Positions 19,306-26,780 of a stretch of 44,678 nt of DNA are shown here, one piece after another. This DNA is from Oxalobacter sp. (lineage in GTDB: Bacteria; Pseudomonadota; Gammaproteobacteria; Burkholderiales; Burkholderiaceae_D), in the NCBI GenBank assembly GCA_016291665.1, contig JAEEYE010000019.1:1-44678 (forward strand), written 5' to 3'. Position numbers and translations under genes: made by a program. The notes under the pieces were generated by a model that was not told where the DNA came from, did not search any database, and saw only the letters and a program-made list of their open reading frames with translations. Positions within the stretch are counted from its first letter, which is position 1. Each line of letters opens with the position of its first letter.

Positions 19306-19698
19306 ATGACTGAAAACACAAAAGACTTAAGCCGCCATACCGGTGGGTTTTCCCTGCCACGGGGAGAATCAAACAAGCCCAACATCGACCTGAATGACGA
19401 GCTGATGATGCACCCGAACAGTACTTTCCTTTTCCGGGTGGGCAGTGATGCCATGTCAGGCGTTGGCATCCTGAAGGGAGACTATGTGGCCGTTGACCGG
19501 GCAGTCGACGCCAAGCACAACCGGATTGTCCTGGCAGTCGTAAACAATGAGCACTTAATCCGGCGCTATGATGCGTCGATCAAACCCTTCAAGCTGGTTG
19601 CCGAAAACGATGAGTATCGCCCTATCATCCCCTCTGAAGGCATGGAAATCGCCATCTGGGGCGTAGTGGTCTCAAGCTTCAGGAAATATTTCAAATGA
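19306..19698 (+). CDS. UmuD-like S24 family protein lacking the catalytic Ser/Lys
   Basis: The 130-residue sequence aligns without gaps to UmuD over IDLNDELMMHPNST and on through the core beta-fold to the GVVVSSF end. UmuD is the self-cleaving subunit of the SOS polymerase V. In this protein the catalytic serine of the G-D-S-M box is alanine (SDAM, Ala49), and the catalytic lysine is arginine (IRR, Arg86). It should fold like UmuD but not cleave itself or LexA-like partners. There is no umuC beside it and no LexA-type operator is visible. The ribosome site is weak. It may be a non-cleavable regulator or partner subunit; that is inference. Confidence 0.75.
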   Translation: MTENTKDLSRHTGGFSLPRGESNKPNIDLNDELMMHPNSTFLFRVGSDAMSGVGILKGDYVAVDRAVDAKHNRIVLAVVNNEHLIRRYDASIKPFKLVAENDEYRPIIPSEGMEIAIWGVVVSSFRKYFK

Positions 19699-19743
19699 AA
19701 TAGCCTCGGGATTCCCATCAGGAGCGGTTAAGCATTAAGACCG

Positions 19744-20346
19744 TCAGTCCGTAGTTGAAGCCAGGATAACAACATACCGGTCCAATTGCCTGTCGTACAC
19801 GCTCCAGCATGCCGTCCCCCACCATTCACGGCCATCCTCAAAGTAGTTGGACCAGTCAGTCGACCACTCATAGACTTCAAGCGCTTGCGTCCCTGCCGGA
19901 AACAAGGCGGCATTGACCTTGCGGAACTCATCCGGCCCATACCCTGATGGATGCGGAGTTTCCCAGAAAGCATACCAATACGGTATCTGGTCCCCTTTAA
20001 GAGGCTCCGGCCAAGGACAGTCGTAAAACCTTTGGCCGACAGAGTTTGTGCGCACTATCTCGGGGATATGGAGCAACGTTAAAGCATCGATGGGCTTGCC
20101 TTTTGCCTTCCCGATATCGAGGCGCCATGGGAACGGTCCATCCTCGATCTTCTTATACTTGACCTCTTCTTTCAGCTGACAATCAATATCCCGCTCGATG
20201 ACCTTAAGCATGGCAAAGAGGATTGCGTCGATATGAGAGCGCTTGCCCTGATGCGACGTATCATCCGCAATGAGACAGTAATCGATGATGCAGTTCTTAT
20301 ACCCACCGATCAGTTCATAAAAGGGATCAGTAATTAATTCACGCAT
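19744..20346 (-). CDS. Hypothetical protein, aromatic-rich, possibly immunity-like
   Basis: This 200-residue soluble protein uses the ATG at 20346; an upstream TTG is less likely. The C-terminus is rich in Trp and Tyr (YEWSTDWSNYFEDG, then WWGTACWSVYD). No signal peptide or membrane segment is visible. I do not recognise the family with confidence. Soluble, acidic, Trp-rich proteins of this size are often immunity proteins of contact-dependent toxins, but there is no toxin next to it, so this is only a suggestion. Confidence 0.6.
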   Translation of the reverse strand: MRELITDPFYELIGGYKNCIIDYCLIADDTSHQGKRSHIDAILFAMLKVIERDIDCQLKEEVKYKKIEDGPFPWRLDIGKAKGKPIDALTLLHIPEIVRTNSVGQRFYDCPWPEPLKGDQIPYWYAFWETPHPSGYGPDEFRKVNAALFPAGTQALEVYEWSTDWSNYFEDGREWWGTACWSVYDRQLDRYVVILASTTD

Positions 20347-20415
20347 AGTATTACCAGCCAATGGCGGTTGGCTTCATCCAGGACAAAACCGGCATCCGCG
20401 AAGTCCAATCCATGA

Positions 20416-20820
20416 TTATTTGATGCGTTTCAGCGTATAGGTCTGCTTGGCTTTGCCTTTTTTTAGGACCTCAAGGGTAATTTTATCCACGATGTCTTCA
20501 TTGCCATCCTTTTCGAAAGGCTTGGCATCTTTCGGGATTGTCAGGATGTATTCCATTGCCCTTTTCTTGAAATGGACATCGTTGAAATTACCCGTGTATG
20601 CACTTTTAAGCCTAATGAGCGGCTTGCCTTTGTACGGACGTTGGGATGGACGCCATTCCTGGTAAATGAACTGGTAGGAACAGCGTGGCTTTTCTGTAAT
20701 GGTGACGGTTTTGCCGTTTAGGAGATATACGCCATCGTAAGGGTTCTGGCTGCAGGCAAAAGCAGCTGATGAAGAGGCGGCAAAAGCCAAGATGGCAAGG
20801 GGTTTGATCAAAGTACGCAT
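20416..20820 (-). CDS. Small secreted hypothetical protein
   Basis: This 134-residue protein has a clear signal peptide (LAILAFAASSSAAFA) and a mature basic domain ending in LKKGKAKQTYTLKRIK. Two cysteines follow the cleavage site and lie in the first third. The ATG at 20820 is chosen because GGAGT lies about 6 bases upstream; the earlier in-frame start has no such site. It probably acts in the periplasm. It is one of three adjacent minus-strand genes for exported or membrane proteins; family unknown. Confidence 0.65.
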   Translation of the reverse strand: MRTLIKPLAILAFAASSSAAFACSQNPYDGVYLLNGKTVTITEKPRCSYQFIYQEWRPSQRPYKGKPLIRLKSAYTGNFNDVHFKKRAMEYILTIPKDAKPFEKDGNEDIVDKITLEVLKKGKAKQTYTLKRIK

Positions 20821-20844
20821 AAGGACTCCAATAAACATTCAGCT

Positions 20845-21483
20845 TCAGAAATTCTTCCGTTTATGGGACAGTTCGACAATCTTGCCATTCCTGACCCCAT
20901 AGATAACCGTATTTTCTTCCCCAACACCTTGGTTGAAGAAGCCGGTTACGATTTTCCATCCATATTGCCCTTTACCAAGCGGGACAAACTTCCCTTCGCC
21001 ACCAGCACCAAACCCGCCGCCATCTTCAAAGGGGCCTTTCTTAGCTATCGTCAGATAGCCACCATTGGGTTCAGGCTGTACAACAAACATAGCTGTCATC
21101 CCCCCTTCAACGTGCGCCGCTTCCTCTTGGTTGACGGCATCACCCATAGCGAGGATATAAATGGTCTCAGGATATCCATCAGGATTCGGCACGGAATTGA
21201 CGGATTTCACCTTCAAGCAATAACTATGGTTGTATGAATTTTTTGCCAGCCAACAACTCCCGCTTTTTGCCCGGAAATTGTCTTTCATCACCTTTGCCAC
21301 CAAAGCGTTCAATTCCTGTTTGGAAAGCGGTTTGGGTGGCTCTGGTTGGACTGGTTCGGAAGCCTGCACCACCTGCTGTGGCTGTGGTGCAGATGCCTGC
21401 GTAGGCGGTTCCTTCTTGCCACACGCAACAAGTGACAAAGCACATAACAAGGTCAGGCTTGATGCCAAAAGAGACTTTTTCAT
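20845..21483 (-). CDS. Hypothetical lipoprotein
   Basis: This 212-residue protein has a lipobox (LVACG, Cys at about residue 21). A Pro/Gln-rich linker (about 25-55) follows, then a globular domain with a Gly-rich segment (GGGFGAGGEGKFVPLG) and GQYGWKIVTGFFNQG. AGGAG stands before the ATG. It is likely anchored in a membrane on the periplasmic side. It lies 24 bases upstream of the next small secreted gene and probably shares its transcript. I do not recognise the family. Confidence 0.65.
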   Translation of the reverse strand: MKKSLLASSLTLLCALSLVACGKKEPPTQASAPQPQQVVQASEPVQPEPPKPLSKQELNALVAKVMKDNFRAKSGSCWLAKNSYNHSYCLKVKSVNSVPNPDGYPETIYILAMGDAVNQEEAAHVEGGMTAMFVVQPEPNGGYLTIAKKGPFEDGGGFGAGGEGKFVPLGKGQYGWKIVTGFFNQGVGEENTVIYGVRNGKIVELSHKRKNF

Positions 21484-21525
21484 AATTTCTCCTGCCAGGG
21501 TTTTAAAGTAGCCTATCAGCCCTAT

Positions 21526-22254
21526 TCATCGGTAGACCCAATAATGGTCTTTCTTGACACCATTGATGAAAATGGTCAATTCAGCGACTGCATCTGCCGG
21601 AACATTCCCATAGCATTCACGGTTGACGTCTGTCATCCCCACCATCGTCATCGTCAGGTTGCCTTTCTTAAAGGTGACTTTGTCCGCAGTACACTGCCCG
21701 CTTCCTTCCTGAGACAACCATCCTTTTTCTACCTGTAAATCAGGGCTGCCCTCATCAAGTCCCTTGGGTGACTTCCATGCTTCGTACAGATACCCGCCAT
21801 TCTGCTCAACGACGCGGATACTATGCCGGTCGGTATAAAAGACTCCACTTAAACTGCTGTAAGCAATGCCTGCTGTCTGTTTCGGCTTTGGTGTGTTCTG
21901 TACCGGCACTGCCTTAGGTGCTGAAACTTTCAATGACCCTTGTGCCTGCGGTACTGGCTTCTCTGAAGGTTTATTCTTGTCAGACCCGCTGCACTTCACC
22001 AAGGCAAATATCAGAACAATGAGAATGGCAAGACCGACGCCGAAGATAAGCGCGGTACGGTTGGTTTTCTTCTCGGGGACGACAACATTGCTGTTTACAG
22101 GCGGATTACGGACAGGTTCTTTGACAGGTTCAGGGAAAGGGTTATCGACAATCGGCTGCTTTTTCCCACAATAGAGACAGTCTGCATACATACTGCCCTC
22201 AGTAATATCCAAGGGCGCACTGCAAAAACGGCAAGTCATCCTAATCTTACTCAT
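21526..22254 (-). CDS. Zinc-ribbon membrane protein of unknown function
   Basis: This 242-residue protein has an N-terminal zinc ribbon made of CRFC and, about 20 residues on, CLYCGK. A Pro/Asn-rich linker, one transmembrane helix (about 69-87, ALIFGVGLAILIVLIFALV) and an extracytoplasmic domain with GVFYTDRHSIRVVEQNGGYLY follow. The zinc ribbon should stay in the cytoplasm. AAGGA precedes the ATG. The plan zinc ribbon - TM - C-terminal sensor-like domain is common among uncharacterised proteins; partners are unknown. Confidence 0.65.
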   Translation of the reverse strand: MSKIRMTCRFCSAPLDITEGSMYADCLYCGKKQPIVDNPFPEPVKEPVRNPPVNSNVVVPEKKTNRTALIFGVGLAILIVLIFALVKCSGSDKNKPSEKPVPQAQGSLKVSAPKAVPVQNTPKPKQTAGIAYSSLSGVFYTDRHSIRVVEQNGGYLYEAWKSPKGLDEGSPDLQVEKGWLSQEGSGQCTADKVTFKKGNLTMTMVGMTDVNRECYGNVPADAVAELTIFINGVKKDHYWVYR

Positions 22255-22547
22255 GCAAATGTCCTTTTGTGATACAGCTCGGTACGAAGACAGTGTAATC
22301 CTACAGGAATGTAACCTACAAGCGAAACGAACGCTTCCCTTCTTTCACCGACCATGGCATTGCAGCCCGTAAATGGCCCCCTTCAGCCCCCAGATGGATT
22401 TGAATTCATAATATTTTGAAGTTGTTTATCGCCTGTTACAAGACGCTGATTCTTAAGGATTTTAAAGGAATACTTATTCTATAAAGGAATCACAAAAACT
22501 TGAGAAAAATAACTCAATATGATATTATTAACAATAAGTTAACCGAC

Positions 22548-22556
22548 TTATCCACA
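22548..22556 (+). promoter_or_regulatory. Single consensus DnaA box
   Basis: TTATCCACA matches the DnaA-box consensus exactly and sits next to a 6-base inverted repeat ATAAGT/ACTTAT in A/T-rich DNA. Only one box was seen nearby, so a replication origin is not supported; a chance match is possible. Confidence 0.35.
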
Positions 22557-22669
22557 CCTCTTTTTCAAGACTCAAAGAAACATATTTCAAATCTTCCATG
22601 GAGGACGGCGCCTTAATGAGTTAATCCCAAAATAAAATTTCGCATACATTCAGGAACTGAAAGAATAAG

Positions 22670-22782
22670 AAGTGGGTATGCGTTAGGGAACTCGTATCCC
22701 CATTGATGGTTTCCTAATCAATACCTATTTCTGTCCCATCATCCCACTTAAAGACGACAGGCCATAGTCATGGCTTGATGGG
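22670..22782 (+). other. Possible structured RNA or attenuator
   Basis: A 7-base stem AAGTGGG (22670-22676) with CCCACTT (22743-22749) encloses two smaller hairpins, one of them ATTGAT/ATCAAT. A second stem CCCATCA (22735-22741) with TGATGGG (22776-22782) encloses CCATAGTCATGG and is followed by a T-rich tract. The two large stems interlock and could not form together. This resembles a leader with alternative folds, but there is no comparative support, and the gene downstream at 22919 is broken. Confidence 0.3.
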
Positions 22783-22918
22783 GTTCTTTTGCCTTCTGAC
22801 AATTCATAACCTTTTATGGGATACAACAAAAAATACAGATAATCAGTTTGATGGGCATATCAATACCCTCCCCATCAGGCCTTCAGACTCACATAAACAA
22901 ATTGAATAGGGAAAAAAT

Positions 22919-23094
22919 ATGTTGTTAATGCAAACTTATAGAAGAAGAAACTATTTTTATTTAGATGCGCCAATAAATGAGGTAAAAAAGCTTGCGAGAG
23001 AAGGTGATGTAGAAGCGCAATGTACAATTGCTTGCAAATTCTCTGGTTGTCGTAACAAATGGCGGAAAAAAAGAGCAATAAGATGGTTGTGTGA
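22919..23094 (+). pseudogene. Truncated Sel1-like repeat protein
   Basis: The frame starts at an ATG with GGGA upstream. It encodes KKLAREGDVEAQCTIACKF and AIRWLCE, the start and end of a Sel1-like repeat (usually KAIKWLKKAAEQG at the end). At about 23088-23095 the sequence turns into the antisense of a helicase gene and the likeness stops, although the frame stays open to 23422. So only the first repeat of a longer protein remains. Confidence 0.6.
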
Positions 23095-23959
23095 GCCGTG
23101 CAAGGAGGTTCACGGCAATAACTGTTTTCCCGGTTCCTGGTCCACCTTTCGCAATGAGCACACGTTTTTTGCCGTCACGTTCACATTGCTGAGAAAGTTC
23201 TATGACTCGCTCGAATACGACCTTTTGGTCATCAATGAGATTGAATTCAGGATTGTTTTCAAGCATCCCTACAATGGCGTCCTGCAGGCTCTTAGAAGGT
23301 TTGATACGCCCATTGTCTATGTCATACAAAACTTCTTTGCCGTCACCAACCTTGATGGCCTGTTTGATATAGTCACGGAGTTTCTTGACATCACCTTTGG
23401 CAAATGCCGGTGCATCATTTAAATAGTCAGAATAGATGGCATCATCCAAAGGATCAGGCTCATTACGCTTGTAATTGTGAAGGTATGCACAAGGCCAGAT
23501 CTTGACATCTGCAGCCTGGACGTACTCGTTGTAGCAACGAATCATTTCCGCATAACTCCAGGCTTGGTAAGAAGGATGAACGACACGCCGATTGGCTCCT
23601 CCAGTAAATGTTTCGACCAATCCGTCCAGATTCTCAATCTTTTTAAGTTTCTCCCATTGCTTCAATTCAATGATGACAACGTTTGCAAGGTTATTTTCGT
23701 TATAACCTGACACAAGGAAGTCCACACGTTTGGCAGTGTTAGGCAGGTTGTACTCAATAGCTATTCCAGAATCCTTGGGAATGTTTTCGTCGTTAAGGAC
23801 TATATACATATACCTAAGCGAATACACCCATGCCCGGAATTCAGAATCACCCGTCTTACGATACATCTTTTCAAATATCATGTTACGGATGGTATTTGCG
23901 ATGGTATCGTTTTCAACCTCAGCCATGAAGTCGACTTTAGTGCCGCTGTAAACAATCAT
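22961..23959 (-). pseudogene. Nuclease-helicase (DUF2075/Schlafen-group-3-like), cut after Walker A
   Basis: The first 287 or so residues look intact. A PD-(D/E)XK-like motif (RVDFLVSG, then VIIELKQW) at about 78-105 is followed by a linker and Walker A KGGPGTGKTVIAVNLL at about 270-285. Family members continue for several hundred residues with the helicase motor. Here the sequence diverges right after LLARLT at about 23090, and the last 40 codons are antisense to the Sel1-like fragment. The helicase cannot be active; the nuclease-like part might still be made. Such proteins are often linked to phage defence, which is family knowledge only. It lies two bases from the MazG-like gene. Confidence 0.75.
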
Positions 23960-23961
23960 AA

Positions 23962-24303
23962 TTACAATTCGGTATACTTTTTAGCGCAGTCACGCGATTT
24001 CTCAACGGGGTATTTCTGTTTATTCGCGTTTATTTTTCCACTGATGGCATCTGCCAAATTAACACCCAGAACATCAGCAAGATAGATGCAGTATATGGCC
24101 ACATCAGCAAGTTCCTCCGCCATGTGCTCACGCTTCTTGGGATCAGAAACCGACAAGTCAGCCCCTGACCACTGGAACAATTCGAGTAACTCGGCTGCTT
24201 CAAGGTTTAACGATATGGCAAGATCCTTTGGATTATGAAATTGTACCCAATTGCGTTCGTCCCGAAACGCTATGGCCTTGGCAGTAGCCTCTTCAAATGT
24301 CAT
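23962..24303 (-). CDS. MazG-like nucleotide pyrophosphohydrolase
   Basis: This 113-residue all-alpha NTP pyrophosphatase of the MazG/dCTP-pyrophosphatase group would hydrolyse (d)NTPs to monophosphate and pyrophosphate. The metal-binding pattern is visible: EAAELLELFQW and, after a short spacer, EELADVAIYCIYLAD. The ATG at 24303 has AAGGAAC 6 bases upstream; an upstream in-frame start has no ribosome site. The gene ends two bases before the truncated nuclease-helicase begins, so the pair was probably one operon. A house-cleaning or defence role is possible. Confidence 0.85.
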   Translation of the reverse strand: MTFEEATAKAIAFRDERNWVQFHNPKDLAISLNLEAAELLELFQWSGADLSVSDPKKREHMAEELADVAIYCIYLADVLGVNLADAISGKINANKQKYPVEKSRDCAKKYTEL

Positions 24304-24507
24304 TTGCTGTTCCTTTCGTAAAGCACTCGTTCTCATTTACTCAACGTGGAATCTCTGAACTAATTGAGTATTCTATTATGCCCTCTTTACCGCAGACATC
24401 GAGCGCTTTAAAACGTTCCCGTACTTCCTCAGGAGCCTTACATACAATGAATCCCTGCTTTCAGTAGGGTTGGACGCACTGTTATAGACAAGACAAGAAG
24501 ACAGGAA

Positions 24508-25602
24508 ATGAACATCGGTTACATCAGGGTATCCACCACAGACCAAAACACTGACAGACAGCTACAAGGTATTGACCTAGATAGGACATTCACCGAGAAG
24601 GCACCTAGCAAGAACACCAACAGGCCTGAGTTGCAAAAGATGCTGGAAATGGTTAGGGAGGGTGACACCATCTTTGTACATAGCATGGACAGACTGGCCA
24701 GAAACCTGAAAGACCTGCTTTGCTTGATTGAAGAACTTTTCGGTAAGGGTGTATCAATCTGGTTCATCAAAGAAGGACAATATTTTGACGCATCTACTGG
24801 CAACCCGTTGTCTAAACTGATTCTGTCAATGATTGGCGCTTTCGCTGAATTTGAACGCAACATGATTAGACAGCGCCAACGTGAGGGAATCGCCATTGCC
24901 AAAGAAAAAGGCATTTACAAAGGCCGCCAGAGACAGGCAACACCAGAGCAGATTGCCAATATCAAAGCAGAGCATGAACGAGGTGTATCAATGGCACGCT
25001 TAGCAAGGGACTACGGTGTAACAAGGGTAACCATCTACAATTACATCAATGATGTCAGCCAGACGGGCAAGCAGAAGAAACCGGCAAGATCTTACAAAGA
25101 TATTCGGACAGGCAGGCCGTTGATATACAGGCCTCTGCCTGTCCAAAATCTGCTACGATTGAAGACGGATGGCAGATTTGATGCCAGGACATCAACCATT
25201 TTCTCTTCTTTCCCAGACAACAAGGATTACGACTATGCCGATAAAGACAGGCGCGCTGATAATATTCGGAGCCAAGCCACCGAAGAACTGGAGAGAGAAC
25301 TTGCAGAAACAGAAAGATCCAGAGTACCAAAGGCTTCTGAAACTGTCGGATACGGCGACGGATCCAGAACTGAAGGCCAAGTACCGCAAACAGAAGAACG
25401 ACTACTGGGCGGCCAAGATGGCGGAACAGAACTCTACCAAGGAAGCGTAGATGAACAGGGATCAAGACAACGACAACTGGATACCAGACCCAGATCAGAT
25501 GAAGGATCAGGGAATGGCTCTTTCAGCGGGAAGCGCCTTAGAACGAAGTCTCTCGGAGCTGTATCAGCAGGCTATGGCCAGGCGCAGGAGCACTCCGTCT
25601 AA
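24508..25602 (+). CDS. Serine recombinase (resolvase/invertase family) with odd C-terminal extension
   Basis: Residues 1-140 are a resolvase catalytic domain: YIRVSTTDQNTDRQL with the catalytic serine at position 9, HSMDRLARN with the active-site arginines, and GAFAEFERNMIRQRQ leading into the long helix. Residues about 145-182 form the helix-turn-helix (ATPEQIANIKAEHERG, then YGVTRVTIYNYI). Normal family members end here. This frame runs 180 codons further as a Gly/Arg/Ser/Gln-rich tail that overlaps two other ORFs in a different frame. The tail looks like out-of-frame translation and may result from loss of the original stop. AGGAA precedes the ATG. Probable role: site-specific recombination of a mobile element. 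Confidence 0.85.
   Translation: MNIGYIRVSTTDQNTDRQLQGIDLDRTFTEKAPSKNTNRPELQKMLEMVREGDTIFVHSMDRLARNLKDLLCLIEELFGKGVSIWFIKEGQYFDASTGNPLSKLILSMIGAFAEFERNMIRQRQREGIAIAKEKGIYKGRQRQATPEQIANIKAEHERGVSMARLARDYGVTRVTIYNYINDVSQTGKQKKPARSYKDIRTGRPLIYRPLPVQNLLRLKTDGRFDARTSTIFSSFPDNKDYDYADKDRRADNIRSQATEELERELAETERSRVPKASETVGYGDGSRTEGQVPQTEERLLGGQDGGTELYQGSVDEQGSRQRQLDTRPRSDEGSGNGSFSGKRLRTKSLGAVSAGYGQAQEHSV
25235..25450 (+). CDS. Small ORF overlapping the recombinase tail
   Basis: This 71-residue ORF lies in a different frame from the recombinase, with AAGGA 8 bases before its ATG. The product is balanced and helical (KNWRENLQKQKDPEYQRLL, then KAKYRKQKNDYWAAKMAEQ), more protein-like than the recombinase frame over the same DNA. 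Its last residues (STKEA) match the ends of the following repeat ORFs, and its stop codon touches the next ATG. Family unknown. Confidence 0.55.
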   Translation: MPIKTGALIIFGAKPPKNWRENLQKQKDPEYQRLLKLSDTATDPELKAKYRKQKNDYWAAKMAEQNSTKEA

Positions 25603-25648
25603 GCAATCGGAATCCGCTACTCAGCAGTCCTCTACCAAGGAAGAATAG
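25451..25648 (+). CDS. Tandem small protein, copy 1 of 3
   Basis: This 65-residue acidic/polar protein starts MNRDQDNDNWIPDP, then has an amphipathic helix (GSALERSLSELYQQAMARR) and a Ser/Gln/Lys tail ending STKEE. Its ATG directly follows the stop of the preceding ORF and its own stop directly precedes the next ATG. Translation therefore probably passes by re-initiation. The first two thirds also overlap the recombinase frame. No known family. Confidence 0.6.
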   Translation: MNRDQDNDNWIPDPDQMKDQGMALSAGSALERSLSELYQQAMARRRSTPSKQSESATQQSSTKEE

Positions 25649-25846
25649 ATGAACAGGGATCAAGATAACGACGACTGGATACCGGATCCGGAACAGATGA
25701 AGGATCAGGGCATGGCTCTTTCAGCGGGAAGCGCCTTAGAGCGGCGTCTCTTGGAACTGTTGCAACAAGCTACGGAAGAGCGATTGAACACTCAGTCCAA
25801 GCAGTCGGCGTCCACTACTCAGCAGTCCTCTACCAAGGAAGCGTAA
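25649..25846 (+). CDS. Tandem small protein, copy 2 of 3
   Basis: This is the same length as copy 1 (198 bases including stop) and about three quarters identical in protein: MNRDQDNDDWIPDPEQMKDQ, a helix with RLLELLQQATEERL, tail STKEA. Changes between the copies are mostly single bases that keep the frame, which suggests selection for coding. The stop TAA is followed at once by the next ATG. Confidence 0.62.
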   Translation: MNRDQDNDDWIPDPEQMKDQGMALSAGSALERRLLELLQQATEERLNTQSKQSASTTQQSSTKEA

Positions 25847-26041
25847 ATGAACAGGGATCAAGACAACGACAACTGGGTGCCGGATCCGGAACAAATGAAA
25901 GATCAGGGCATGGCTCTTTCAGCAGGAAGCGCTTTAGAACGAAGTCTCTTGGAACTGTTGCAACAAGCTACGGAAAGGCGACTGAAGGCTCAGTCCAAGC
26001 AATCGGAGTCCACTATTCCTCCGCAGTCCGAAACACCTTAG
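25847..26041 (+). CDS. Tandem small protein, copy 3 of 3
   Basis: This copy has 64 residues: MNRDQDNDNWVPDPEQMKDQ, helix RSLLELLQQATERRL, then a tail that diverges after KQSEST into a Pro-containing end, showing where the duplicated unit stops. It is closer to copy 2 in the helix and to copy 1 at the N-terminus, which points to repeated duplication or gene conversion. Confidence 0.6.
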   Translation: MNRDQDNDNWVPDPEQMKDQGMALSAGSALERSLLELLQQATERRLKAQSKQSESTIPPQSETP

Positions 26042-26248
26042 ACGGGCGCCGTTACGGAACCGGCCTTAAAGGCGTCGAATATAAGCGTGTCATGAACACA
26101 AAAGATTCTGATAAGCTGACGAAGCAGGCTTAACTTACAGAAATGTAGACTACTAGGGTTATTCCCTCCAACACCCTACCTATCTTAGAAAAAAACTTCA
26201 CGGATTTAACCGTATCCTTATATAAGAAACCGTTTTATTGGATAAAAA

Positions 26249-26677
26249 ATGAAAAAATTATTGGCAACATTAGCAATAGCAACTGGCCTAATAGCCAACC
26301 ATGCTTTAGCTGATTCTTTTTTGCAACTTACGGAGTTGTCTGCATTGCCAACAAAATCCAGAGGACTTTGTTATTATTTTAAAGAAAATACCTATGATGA
26401 AATCACAGCTGAGGTGGTTGACGAAAATTCAGACGAATATAAGATGTATTTTGAGATTGACAGAGAACTAGTTATATTAAAAGGTGAAAACGTCGATACC
26501 AATGATGAAGATCTTTTAGACGCATGGCGATTTACATATAAAAATTATAATATCTTCATAAGGCAAGAAAAAATTATTAACGACAAACTGATTCTCAACA
26601 CATTGGCTATAACAGGAAACGGAAAAACAAAGAAAATGAACGTAATACAATTTTGCCCAAATGGACGCCCTATGTGA
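26249..26677 (+). CDS. Small secreted hypothetical protein
   Basis: This 142-residue protein has a signal peptide (LLATLAIATGLIANHALA) and a mature acidic domain with two cysteines that could pair (LCYYF near the start, QFCPNG near the end). Base composition is more A/T-rich than in neighbouring genes, suggesting separate origin. No strong ribosome site is visible. Function unknown. Confidence 0.6.
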   Translation: MKKLLATLAIATGLIANHALADSFLQLTELSALPTKSRGLCYYFKENTYDEITAEVVDENSDEYKMYFEIDRELVILKGENVDTNDEDLLDAWRFTYKNYNIFIRQEKIINDKLILNTLAITGNGKTKKMNVIQFCPNGRPM

Positions 26678-26780
26678 CAATCTGTCTTAGGAACCATCCT
26701 AGAACCACAATATGCTGAACAGCCACATAAAAGATTGCATACTACAGTCCCCCAGTCCCTGAAAAAAGCCTTAAAAAGCC

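Larger units (their letters stand above)
22255..22918. other. Gene-free A/T-rich region with DnaA-box and inverted repeats
   Basis: About 660 bases carry no convincing gene on either strand. The region is clearly more A/T-rich than its neighbours between about 22400 and 22660. It contains one perfect DnaA-box, inverted repeats, and several copies of TGATGGG/CCCATCA (near 22735, 22776, 22850 and 22870) in both orientations. It may hold a promoter region, an old replication or recombination site, or a structured leader; none is proven. Confidence 0.5.
25433..26041 (+). repeat. Three-fold tandem repeat with 198-base period
   Basis: Start codons at 25451, 25649 and 25847 are exactly 198 bases apart, and the repeat begins in the last codons of the ORF before copy 1 (tctaccaaggaag). 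Each unit is a full ORF with stop and start codons abutting. Confidence 0.9.

Noticed and set aside
22548-22556. Replication origin
   Set aside because: Only one DnaA box, no iterons and no rep gene nearby.
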